Source of the DNA: Propionibacteriaceae bacterium | Lineage (GTDB): Bacteria > Actinomycetota > Actinomycetes > Propionibacteriales > Propionibacteriaceae | Direction of reading: 5' to 3' | Assembly (NCBI GenBank): GCA_031265875.1 | Contig: JAISCA010000066.1 | Location: forward strand, 62,001 to 126,000 | DNA length: 64,000 bases | Part shown: positions 34,930 through 42,487 of the stretch, in pieces | Position numbering within the stretch: position 1 is the stretch's first letter | Layout: every line of letters starts with the position of its first letter | Translations under genes and position numbers: made by a program | Notes under the pieces: model-generated | What the model saw: the letters and a program-made list of their open reading frames with translations, nothing else | What the model was told of the DNA's origin: nothing | The model's database searches: none

Positions 34930-35682
34930 GTGGCCGATCTGATCCGTTTGGTGGGGGTCGGCAAGACGATTCCTAGGTCTTCGGGGCTGGCCCTGCGCGA
35001 CGCCACCTGTGCCATCGCGCGGGGGGAGTTCGTGTCTATCATTGGGCCCTCAGGCTCCGGAAAGACGACACTACTATCGATTCTGGGATTGCTGGACCGA
35101 CCGAGCACGGGGGCCCACACCTTCGATGGTGTCGATGTGGTTGACCTGGGCGAGCGGGAGCGAAACCGGTTTCGTGGACATCGGATTGGGTTCGTTTTCC
35201 AGAATTCGTACATCATCGCTGAGGAGTCGGTCGAACGTAATGTCGGACTGGGGTTGAGGACACGAGGAGTCTCGTGGAGCCAGCGGAAAGAATTGATCGA
35301 AGCCGCTTTGGGCCAAGTCGATCTAGCTGGCGACATGGGGAAGAGAGCTGGCGATCTGTCCGGGGGAGAGAAGCAGCGGGTGGCGGTGGCCCGGGCTTTG
35401 GTGACTAGCCCTGAAGTGATCCTGGCCGACGAGCCCACGGGGGCTCTTGATTCGGAGTCGACCCTGAATTTGATCGACCTTCTGCGGAGGATCAACGACC
35501 AGGGTACGACTGTGATCGTTGTCACACATGATCCCTTGGTAGCGGGCGCCGCGCACCGGACCATCCGGATCGAGGACGGGATTGTGGACGGGGGATGGCT
35601 GGCCGGAGGTGGTGGGCCTCCCTGGACGAGCGGGCTCGCACGGTCAGTCGACTCGAAGGGGTTCGCCACGCCGTGCCTCTGA
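34930..35682 (+). CDS. MacB/LolD-type ABC ATPase, cassette 1, with aberrant C-terminus
   Basis: An ABC ATPase with Walker A GPSGSGKTTL, Q-loop VFQNSYIIAEES, signature DLSGGEKQRVAVARAL and Walker B VILADEPTGALDSES. The core ends normally at about VAGAAHRTIRIEDGIV. The expected stop is missing and about 28 unrelated residues follow, read from an out-of-frame part of the permease gene. This shows a deletion that joined the ATPase 3' end to the middle of the permease. GGAGG precedes the GTG. The ATPase domain itself is intact, but its partner is broken. Confidence 0.82.
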   Translation: MADLIRLVGVGKTIPRSSGLALRDATCAIARGEFVSIIGPSGSGKTTLLSILGLLDRPSTGAHTFDGVDVVDLGERERNRFRGHRIGFVFQNSYIIAEESVERNVGLGLRTRGVSWSQRKELIEAALGQVDLAGDMGKRAGDLSGGEKQRVAVARALVTSPEVILADEPTGALDSESTLNLIDLLRRINDQGTTVIVVTHDPLVAGAAHRTIRIEDGIVDGGWLAGGGGPPWTSGLARSVDSKGFATPCL

Positions 35683-36562
35683 AGACGTTCACCGTTGTGT
35701 CGAATCAGGTCCGGCGGCTGCGTGGTCTGGGTGAGAAGTTCACGGGACGTATCACCATGACAGATGAGCGGTTCATGGTCGCGCAGTCCATGGTGGCAGA
35801 CAGCGGCTCGGTCGAACTGTTGTCAAATCCATGGGGCGGCGCTGTGGTCGTGCTCGGAGCGAAAGCGGCCGAGGCTCTAGGCGTGTCCGCTGTCGAACCG
35901 GGAGTCTGCCTGTGGGTCAACGACCGCCCCGTGGATGTGGCGGCGGTTCTGGTTCCTATCGGGATGTGTCGCTCGACAATGCTCTCTACTTCTCGTCCGG
36001 GTCAGAGGTCGTGTTGGTCGATCCGCTGGATCGGCTAGTGGTGGCGCATACCGATCCTGGTTACGCCGAACCCCTGGCCCAAGCGATTCCGCTGGCGTTG
36101 GCCCCGGCCAGTCCCGGGCGGATCCAGACCTCGACGGTGGCCCAATTGGCTCAGCTCCAGCAGGGCATCAACGCGGACTTGGGTGCGCTGCTGAGACTCA
36201 TCGGCTGGGTCAGCCTCGTCCTGTCGGCTCTGAGCGCTGGTACGACCATGTTCCTATCGGTTCAGCACCGTTCGGCTGAGATCGCCTTGCGCCGCTCAAT
36301 GGGAGCCTCTCGCGGGTCGGTCTTCCGGCTCTTCTGCGTGGAGGGCCTTGGGATCGGCCTAACCGGCGGCGTCCTCGGCGCGGCGCTGGGGATCGGTTTG
36401 ACCGCCGTCATCGCTTGGGCCAATCAGTGGCCCCTATGCCTGGGCCTTCAGGTAGTGTCCCTGGGCGTCGGCATGGGCTTGGTCGCTGGTGGGGGAGCGT
36501 CGATCATCCCCGCCGCCTACGCGTCCCGGCGCGACCCGGCCCAGATCCTTCGCACGGTCTAG
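35595..36562 (+). pseudogene. FtsX/MacB-type permease, cassette 1 (deleted and frameshifted)
   Basis: Compared with the intact permease at 39898, this copy lacks the start and the first membrane helix. The remaining extracytoplasmic part (SRLEGVRHAVPLKTF to VNDRPVDVAAVL) is in one frame. After about 35945 the homologous sequence continues in another frame (SYRDVSLDNALYFSSGSEV) through three helices to SRRDPAQILRTV. Two independent lesions, a deletion and a frameshift, make a functional permease unlikely. Confidence 0.75.
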
Positions 36563-36578
36563 TCAGCCGCCCCGACTC

Positions 36579-36690
36579 GTGTGGCATCTGACAGCCGAGA
36601 AGGTCGGTCGCAACATCAACGCCACCCCTCTCTGAGCGAAGCCATCAAGGAGGCGGCCGAAGGCGTCACCGGCCCTATGGTCAACTTCTG
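36579..36690 (+). repeat. second copy of the lpdA 3' end (fragment)
   Basis: This segment repeats the last 112 bp of lpdA, including the stop, with a handful of substitutions and a 1-bp deletion in the CGCCCAC stretch. The last 60 bp are almost identical. It lies just after the broken permease of cassette 1 and before the promoter of cassette 2, mirroring the junction between real lpdA and cassette 1. It cannot be translated as a useful protein. Confidence 0.85.
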
Positions 36691-36716
36691 AATGTGATAG
36701 CCGAAGACTTGCTTTT

Positions 36717-36832
36717 CAAGTGTGGCCAAAGCCCTGGCAAGTGTGGTACGTTACAGTCAAGAGGTGATTTCTCTCTATGGATGACTCCGAGTGTCTATAT
36801 CATCCATAGCCATATTTAGCATTGTTGCTAAA
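36717..36832 (+). promoter_or_regulatory. promoter with 9-bp direct repeats and leader hairpins of cassette 2
   Basis: CAAGTGTGG occurs at 36717-36725 and 36738-36746, 21 bp start to start (12-bp spacer). That is the geometry of LytTR-type activator sites. TACGTT/TACAGT boxes follow at 36747-36757, without a good -35. In the leader CTATGGATGA (36775-36784) pairs with TCATCCATAG (36800-36809). TTTAGCA (36815-36821) pairs with TGCTAAA (36826-36832) just before the ribosome site. Confidence 0.5.
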
Positions 36833-36851
36833 GAAGTCAAAGGAGGACGGT

Positions 36852-37196
36852 GTGAAAAAATCAAAGTTTGCTGCAAAGGTGGCAGCGGTTCTCGTCGGGG
36901 CCGTGATGGCCGTCGGCTTGACCGCATCAGATGCCTGGGCCATGCGCCGCATCAACGATGTGGACTGTGTTGGTCACAATGATTATTACATGACTCTGTC
37001 AGTCACAGGGAACACCTGCTGGGCGGATAATGGATCAGTCGGCGTGACCCTCTACCAGGTGGCAGAAGTCTACGGTGGGAACAACACCGGTACGGCGTAC
37101 GGCCCCTCGCTAGGTACCATCTCAGTGATTCGCTGGAGCTACAGTGTCTTAACGTCGCGACCGACGCTCACCCAGTTGACTATCACTGGACGATGA
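36852..37196 (+). CDS. small secreted beta/gamma-crystallin-like (killer-toxin-like) protein, cassette 2
   Basis: A 114-residue preprotein. GTG start with AGGAGG, signal peptide VKKSKFAAKVAAVLVGAVMA ending at an AWA cleavage site near residue 30. The mature part is about 84 residues. INDVDC, then NTCWADNGSVGVTLYQV and EVYGGNNTG recall the beta/gamma-crystallin fold of Streptomyces killer-toxin-like proteins. Two Cys could form one disulfide. It heads the operon of lipoprotein, adaptor, ATPase and permease. A secreted antimicrobial or signalling protein is my inference; the fold call is from motif resemblance only. Confidence 0.68.
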   Translation: MKKSKFAAKVAAVLVGAVMAVGLTASDAWAMRRINDVDCVGHNDYYMTLSVTGNTCWADNGSVGVTLYQVAEVYGGNNTGTAYGPSLGTISVIRWSYSVLTSRPTLTQLTITGR

Positions 37197-37216
37197 CAAG
37201 GCATCATGCCTAGAGC

Positions 37217-38068
37217 ATGGACAGCTCTCGTGGTGGGTGTGTCTCAAGCGGAGCCTGTTTTGGGTGCGTACCCACGATCACGACGCTGGAGCAGGTAGCA
37301 CTGCCCATCTATTCCTATATGCCGACCGTGGAGCAAACGGTGGCGTTGATGGTGGTAGGGCAAAATTTGGTCAATGAGTGTGTCACGGCCGACGATGGAA
37401 CTGGTCGCTCGTCGTGGTCCATCATGGATAGTGTCACCGGTCAGACTCGGTTGGCAGATGTAGCCGATGTGACGGCGTACGTCGAGTTTGAACGGCGTTT
37501 GGATGCTGCTCGCAGTGGCCTGTGGGGGTTTTTCGACCCAGCTAGTGCAACGCAGAACGGTTATCGTATCCCGACTGAACAAGGTATTCTGGTGTTGTCT
37601 ACACCCACCGACGCGATCATGGAATCCTGTTACGCTCGGGTTGACTCGGTGTCTCCCGGAGGGACGGCAGCTTGGCCTTTCAGTATCAATTCATTGCCCG
37701 AAGCTGGGCCGCAATGGCGTCCTGACGACAGTCGTTACGAGGCAGCGGTGAAGCGGTGGTCTGACTGTATGGCTGGTCTTGGTTTCGATTATTCGACACC
37801 AATTGACGCCATTGGTCGGAACACTGTCTATGGGGTGGATGAAGCGACGGCCCGAGCGGTGGCGGCGGCGGATGTACAGTGCAAGATCGAGACTAATCTG
37901 GTCGGTGTGGCGGTGGCGGTCGAATCGGCTTATGAGCAGATCTGGATCGACGAGCATCGTGACGAATTGGCTGCGCAGCAGAGGCAGATCGCCGATTATC
38001 TGGCTGGTCGGGTGACCGTGCCCGATCAGGCGCCGGTGACGGAGCCGCCGACGCCCCTGCCTTCGTGA
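37217..38068 (+). CDS. Cys-rich lipoprotein, cassette 2 (signal peptide in another frame)
   Basis: The open frame starts MDSSRGGCVSSGACFGCVPT, which is not a signal peptide. An ATG at 37206, with AAGG upstream, opens another frame reading MPRAWTALVVGV. A -1 shift joins this to VSSGACFGCVPT, giving a perfect lipoprotein signal. So the gene probably begins at 37206 with a one-base lesion, sequencing error or programmed shift. The body has WSDCMAGLGFDYSTP, like the cassette 1 and 56.8 kb lipoproteins, and a Pro-rich end. Function unknown; immunity or surface capture is possible. Confidence 0.7.
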   Translation: MDSSRGGCVSSGACFGCVPTITTLEQVALPIYSYMPTVEQTVALMVVGQNLVNECVTADDGTGRSSWSIMDSVTGQTRLADVADVTAYVEFERRLDAARSGLWGFFDPASATQNGYRIPTEQGILVLSTPTDAIMESCYARVDSVSPGGTAAWPFSINSLPEAGPQWRPDDSRYEAAVKRWSDCMAGLGFDYSTPIDAIGRNTVYGVDEATARAVAAADVQCKIETNLVGVAVAVESAYEQIWIDEHRDELAAQQRQIADYLAGRVTVPDQAPVTEPPTPLPS

Positions 38069-38086
38069 TCGAGTCAGGTCGGTGCG

Positions 38087-39223
38087 ATGACTGCTCGGAA
38101 GAGTTTGGAGCCGGTGGTGCGGCGTCAGCGTGTTCTGCTGGTCGTTTTGACGGTGGCTTTGCTGGTTTGTGGGGCGGGGCTGGTGGCGGTCTGGAATATC
38201 AAGTCGCCGGCCCAACAAGCGGCGGAGCAGTCGCCGCCGCCGCCGTCGGTGCTGACGGCGGCGGTCAAAGAAGAAGAGGTGCTGGTCGAGCAGATCGTGC
38301 TGCGGGCGCTGGTGCGAGCCGATTCCGTCACGCTGCGTTCACGGATGTCGGGGGCTATCAGTCTGGTGACGGCCTTGCCGCAGCCAGCTGGCGGGCAAGT
38401 GATCGAGGGCAGTGCTCTGGTTGAGATCTCTGGACGGCCTATCTTCGCCTTGAGCGGGGCCGTGCCGGCTTACCGCCCGCTCGTTCCGGACTTGGTCGGG
38501 ACCGACGTCAGTCAGTTGCAGGCGGCGCTACAGCGTTTGGGTCTGCTGACGGGCAAGTTCAAGGACGGGACCTTCGACAAGCCGACTTCGACCGCTGTGA
38601 CCAAGTTGTATCAGGACCACGGCTACGCCCCGTCCTGCGACGGCTCGCCGGTGGCGGTCTGTTGGGGCGAGCTGGTTTTCGTGCCGTCGTTGCCGGCCGT
38701 CATCGCGACCGTCGCCGTCGGGGTCGGGGACGACGCCCCCAGCGGGACCGAGCTGTTGACCTTGCAGTTGGGCCAGGCTTCGGTCTCAGGCGTGGTGCCG
38801 AGGGGGCAGGAGAGCGGGCTGACAGCGGGTTTGGCCGCCTCGATATCGGATGACGCCAGTCAGCGACAGTGCGAGGCTGTGTTGGTGTCGGTCGGCGATT
38901 ACGCTCCGGCGTCGTCCGACGGCGGTCAGGCGGCCGGTTTTCCGATCAGTCTGACGGCCGGGGATTGTCTGGATTCGACTTGGCTGGGCCTGAACGTGCG
39001 TCTGGCCATCGATGTGCGTTCGACCGACGGGCCGGTCTTGGTGGTGCCGACCTCGGCCGTCCAGACCGCCGCCGACGGCACGACCTTCGTGCGGGTCTTA
39101 GACGCGGCCGCCGGCCAGCGGCGGGTCGATGTCAGCACCGGGCTGATCGCCGGTGGCGAGGTGGCGGTCTATCCCGCCGATGGTCAGACCCTGACCGCCG
39201 GCGATCTGGTGGTGATCGGATGA
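38087..39223 (+). CDS. peptidoglycan-binding HlyD/MacA-like adaptor, cassette 2
   Basis: A 378-residue protein with an N-terminal anchor (VLLVVLTVALLVCGAGLVAVW), a lipoyl-like segment ending EISGRPIFALSGAVPAYRP, and a PG_binding_1 domain (LVGTDVSQLQAALQRLGLL to KLYQDHGYAPS). The C-terminal barrel ends VYPADGQTLTAGDLVVIG. Same order and motifs as the cassette 1 adaptor, but clearly divergent. It should bridge the ABC pump to the cell wall. Its stop overlaps the ATPase ATG (ATGA). Confidence 0.8.
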   Translation: MTARKSLEPVVRRQRVLLVVLTVALLVCGAGLVAVWNIKSPAQQAAEQSPPPPSVLTAAVKEEEVLVEQIVLRALVRADSVTLRSRMSGAISLVTALPQPAGGQVIEGSALVEISGRPIFALSGAVPAYRPLVPDLVGTDVSQLQAALQRLGLLTGKFKDGTFDKPTSTAVTKLYQDHGYAPSCDGSPVAVCWGELVFVPSLPAVIATVAVGVGDDAPSGTELLTLQLGQASVSGVVPRGQESGLTAGLAASISDDASQRQCEAVLVSVGDYAPASSDGGQAAGFPISLTAGDCLDSTWLGLNVRLAIDVRSTDGPVLVVPTSAVQTAADGTTFVRVLDAAAGQRRVDVSTGLIAGGEVAVYPADGQTLTAGDLVVIG

Positions 39224-39897
39224 GCCCGCCGCCGGCTGTCCGGCTGTCCCATCTGGGGCGGCGCTTCCCGGGGCCGCCGCCGGTGGACGCGCTTCAGGAC
39301 GCCACTTTCACGGTTAGGGCCGGCGAGCATGTGGCGATCATGGGCCCGTCCGGGTCGGGCAAGTCGACCTTGTTGAATCTGATCGGGCTGTTGGACTCCG
39401 CCAGCTCGGGGGTCTACGAGTTGGATGGCGTCGACGTGGGTGGTCTGTCGGCTCAGCGGCGGACCCGCTTGCGGCGTGATCTGATCGGCTTCGTCTTCCA
39501 AGATTTCTTCCTGCTGCCGGCTCGTACGGCTTGGGAGAATGTGGCCTTGGCCATGGTTTACACCGGCCTGCCCGCCGCCCAGCGCAGACAGCGGGCGATG
39601 GCGGCTTTAGACCGGGTCGGTCTGTCGCAACGGCGTGATGCCCTGCCCTCGACTCTGTCCGGTGGTGAGCGTCAGCGGGTGGCCATCGCCCGGGCTCTGA
39701 GCAACGATCCCCGGCTGCTGTTGTGCGACGAGCCCACCGGCAATCTCGACTCGGTCACCGCCGGGCAGGTCATGGGTTTGATCGCCGGGCTGAACCGGCT
39801 GGGCGTGACCGTGTTGACCATCACCCACGATCTGGCGACGGCTTCTAGGGCGACCCGCGTCCTTCAGATCGCGGACGGTCGAGTGAGGGATCAGTAG
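39220..39897 (+). CDS. MacB/LolD-type ABC ATPase, cassette 2
   Basis: A 225-residue ATPase with Walker A GPSGSGKSTLLNLIGLLD, VFQDFFLLPARTAWENV, signature TLSGGERQRVAIARAL, Walker B LLLCDEPTGNLDS and H-loop ITHDL. It belongs to the LolD/MacB group that drives mechanotransmission or export with FtsX-type permeases. ATG overlaps the adaptor stop, and the permease begins directly after its stop codon. This copy ends normally, unlike the one in cassette 1. Confidence 0.88.
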   Translation: MSPPPAVRLSHLGRRFPGPPPVDALQDATFTVRAGEHVAIMGPSGSGKSTLLNLIGLLDSASSGVYELDGVDVGGLSAQRRTRLRRDLIGFVFQDFFLLPARTAWENVALAMVYTGLPAAQRRQRAMAALDRVGLSQRRDALPSTLSGGERQRVAIARALSNDPRLLLCDEPTGNLDSVTAGQVMGLIAGLNRLGVTVLTITHDLATASRATRVLQIADGRVRDQ

Positions 39898-41097
39898 ATG
39901 GCTGGGCGGGGTTCGACTTGGCGGGCGGTCTGGTCCGAGGCCCTGGCCAGCCTGGGCCAGAAACCGGCCCGGACCGTCCTGACCATGCTGGGCACCGTTC
40001 TCGGGGTCGGCTGTTTCGTGGCCGTGCTCGGTCTGACCGCGACCGCCGCCGGGCAGATCTCGACCGATTTCTCCAGCCAGATCGCCACCGCCGTGCGAGT
40101 CAACGACGCCGGAACGAACCCGGCCGGCGACACGGTCTTCTCCTTCCCCGACGACGCCGAGCAGCGGATCGCCCGCTTGAACGGCGTCCAGGCCGGCGGC
40201 GTCGCCTGGTCGACGTCAGCCGACCTCGATCTCGGCCCCGCCGCCTCCAGCCCGGCCGAGGCGGCGCGGGTGACCGTCACGCTGGCCACCAGTGGATACA
40301 TCGACGCCCTGCTGCCGACCTGGCGCTCCGGCGGCGTCTACAACCGATTCCAACAAGACCACCGACTACCGGTCGTCGTCCTCGGCCCCGCCTTGGCCAA
40401 CCGTTTCGGCCTGAGCCAGGCCGGCGGCGTCGTCCAGCTTAACGGGCTGCCCTACCTGGTCACCGGCATCCTGGCCGACGTCGCCACCCAGCCCGAGGTC
40501 CTGGCCGGAGCTTTGATCCCGGCCACCACCGGATGGGACCGTTTCGGGTCGCCGACCGTGCACGCCCCCGCTTCGATGCTGATCCGGACCGATCTCGGAG
40601 CGGCCCACCAGATCGCCGGCGAGGCCGCCCGGCAACTGCGTCCCGACGCCCCCCAATTGATGGCCGTGGTGCCGCCGCCGGACCCACCGCGCATGGCCAG
40701 CCTGATCAACGCCTCGATGCGCAACCTCTTCACCGCTCTAGCCGGCCTGACCCTGCTGATCGGCGGGGCCGCCATCGCCAACACCACTCTCGTCTCAGTC
40801 ATGGAACGCACTCAGGAGATCGGGTTGCGCCGGGCCTTGGGAGCCGCCCCGGCCCACATCATCGCCCAATTCCTGATCGAGACCGTCGTCCTCGGCGCCG
40901 TGGCCGGCCTGGTCGGCGGATCGCTCGGCCTGCTGGCCGTTATCGCCGTCGCCCTCAGCCTGGACTGGACCGCCCTGATCGACCCTTGGATCGTGCTGGC
41001 CGCCCCCGCCATCGGCGCCGGCGTCGGTCTGCTGGCTGGCCTCTACCCGGCCTGGAAAGCCGGCCACATCGACCCCATCGGGGCCCTCAGGCGCTGA
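39898..41097 (+). CDS. FtsX/MacB-type ABC permease, cassette 2
   Basis: A 399-residue permease with the MacB layout. Helix 1 is near residues 25-47 (TVLTMLGTVLGVGCFVAVLG). A large extracytoplasmic domain to about residue 275 follows, then three C-terminal helices with the MERTQEIGLRRALGA coupling motif and a final YPAWKAGHIDPIGALRR. It is the intact counterpart of the broken permease at 35595. Together with the adaptor and ATPase it should form a tripartite export or envelope-protection machine for the operon. Confidence 0.87.
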   Translation: MAGRGSTWRAVWSEALASLGQKPARTVLTMLGTVLGVGCFVAVLGLTATAAGQISTDFSSQIATAVRVNDAGTNPAGDTVFSFPDDAEQRIARLNGVQAGGVAWSTSADLDLGPAASSPAEAARVTVTLATSGYIDALLPTWRSGGVYNRFQQDHRLPVVVLGPALANRFGLSQAGGVVQLNGLPYLVTGILADVATQPEVLAGALIPATTGWDRFGSPTVHAPASMLIRTDLGAAHQIAGEAARQLRPDAPQLMAVVPPPDPPRMASLINASMRNLFTALAGLTLLIGGAAIANTTLVSVMERTQEIGLRRALGAAPAHIIAQFLIETVVLGAVAGLVGGSLGLLAVIAVALSLDWTALIDPWIVLAAPAIGAGVGLLAGLYPAWKAGHIDPIGALRR

Positions 41098-41192
41098 TCG
41101 ACCCAAGTCGACACCGGATCGGTCGTTGGTCAAGCGACAGAAGACCGTCTGGTTGACTCACCGTCGGCGGGCGGCGTCTGATACGGCCTGGC

Positions 41193-42314
41193 TCAGTCGC
41201 CCAGGCCGACGCCGATCTTGCGGGCGGTTTGGACCCAGTCGTGGTCCAAGGGCACGGTCTTGAGTTTGCCCGCTACCTGGGACAGCGGCACGGCCTCGGC
41301 CCCGTCGCCCCGGGCCGCCACCAAGACGCCGAAGACCTCCTCCATGACCAGGTCGGCGGCGGTGGCGCCCAAGCGGGTGGCCAAGAGGCGGTCGGTCGAG
41401 CAGGGGGCGCCGCCGCGTTGGACGTAGCCCAAGATGGTGACGCGCGACTCTAGGCCGGTGGTGGTCTCCAGGTCGCGGGCCAGTTTGAAGGTGTGCTCGC
41501 GTTGGGAGTCCTCGACGTTGGCCAGGTGGGCCCGGGCGGCCCGCCGGGCCTCGGAGGAGCCGGCCTTGTCCACCAGCAGGCGAGCGGCATCGTAGTCGGC
41601 TTTGTCGTTTTGGTCGCGGGCGCCTTCGGCCACAGCGATGACGCTGAAGGTCGAGCCCCGCTCCATGCGTTCGTGCACCTTGGCCGCGACGGCCTCCACG
41701 CTGTAGGGGATCTCGGGGATCAAGATGACGTCGGCCCCGCCGGCCAGGCCGGCCGCCAGGGTCAGCCAGCCGGCCCGGTGACCCATCAACTCGGCCAGGA
41801 TGATGCGGTGGTGGCTGTGGGCGGTCGAGTGCAGCCGGTCGATGGCGTCGGTCGCGATCTCGACCGCCGTGGCGAAGCCGAAGCTGGTGTCGGTGCCGGC
41901 GATGTCGTTGTCGATGGTCTTGGGCAAGGTGATGACGTTGAGGCCGGCGTCGGACAATCGCTTGGCGTTCTTGGCCGTGCCGCCGCCGCCCAGCATGACC
42001 AGGGCGTCGAGACCGTCGCTGTGGTAGTTCTCCACGATGGTGGGCACCATGTCGACGGCTTGCCCGTCGCGGACGTACTTGTGGACCTTGTCCCGGCTGG
42101 TGCCCAAGATGGTGCCTCCGGTGGTCAAGATGCCGGACAGGGCGTTGCCGTTGAGATCGATGGTGCGGTTCTCGACCAGTCCCTTGATGCCGTCGAGGAA
42201 GCCGATCAGCTGCATGCCGTAATGCCAGATGGCGGTCTTGCCGAAACCGCGGATGACGGCGTTGAGGCCGGGGGCGTCGCCACCGGCGGTGAGAATACCG
42301 ACGCGCTTGGTCAT
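41193..42314 (-). CDS. pfkA: 6-phosphofructokinase, ATP-type (group III)
   Basis: Catalyses fructose-6-phosphate to fructose-1,6-bisphosphate. The 373 residues show [30 protein letters not shown] (catalytic Asp) and [11 protein letters not shown]. The phosphoryl-donor loop reads GGGGTAKNA. Gly at the position equivalent to E. coli 104 points to ATP, while Lys in PKTIDND is shared with PPi enzymes. The usual Asp or Glu before that Gly is itself Gly, an unusual variant. A second, PPi-type enzyme is encoded at 49.1 kb. Confidence 0.88.
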   Translation of the reverse strand: MTKRVGILTAGGDAPGLNAVIRGFGKTAIWHYGMQLIGFLDGIKGLVENRTIDLNGNALSGILTTGGTILGTSRDKVHKYVRDGQAVDMVPTIVENYHSDGLDALVMLGGGGTAKNAKRLSDAGLNVITLPKTIDNDIAGTDTSFGFATAVEIATDAIDRLHSTAHSHHRIILAELMGHRAGWLTLAAGLAGGADVILIPEIPYSVEAVAAKVHERMERGSTFSVIAVAEGARDQNDKADYDAARLLVDKAGSSEARRAARAHLANVEDSQREHTFKLARDLETTTGLESRVTILGYVQRGGAPCSTDRLLATRLGATAADLVMEEVFGVLVAARGDGAEAVPLSQVAGKLKTVPLDHDWVQTARKIGVGLGD

Positions 42315-42487
42315 GGTCTAAGGCTCCTGCTCGGTCGGGTGCGTGTCCCCAGGCTAGACCACTGTGGACCCGGTCCCGCGCGGGGTCTCTGAGAGGGTGG
42401 CCGTCAAGCTGGGGGAGCCGGCTTCCAGGAGTTTGTATATACTCTTAACTAATTCTTCGAAGAGCGCACTGAAGGAGGCCCCAGGCC

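Noticed and set aside
32684..36690. Integrase-driven genomic island at the lpdA end
   Set aside because: The lpdA end duplication looks like attL/attR, but no integrase, recombinase or excisionase is present between or near the copies. I report it as a recombination product of unknown mechanism.
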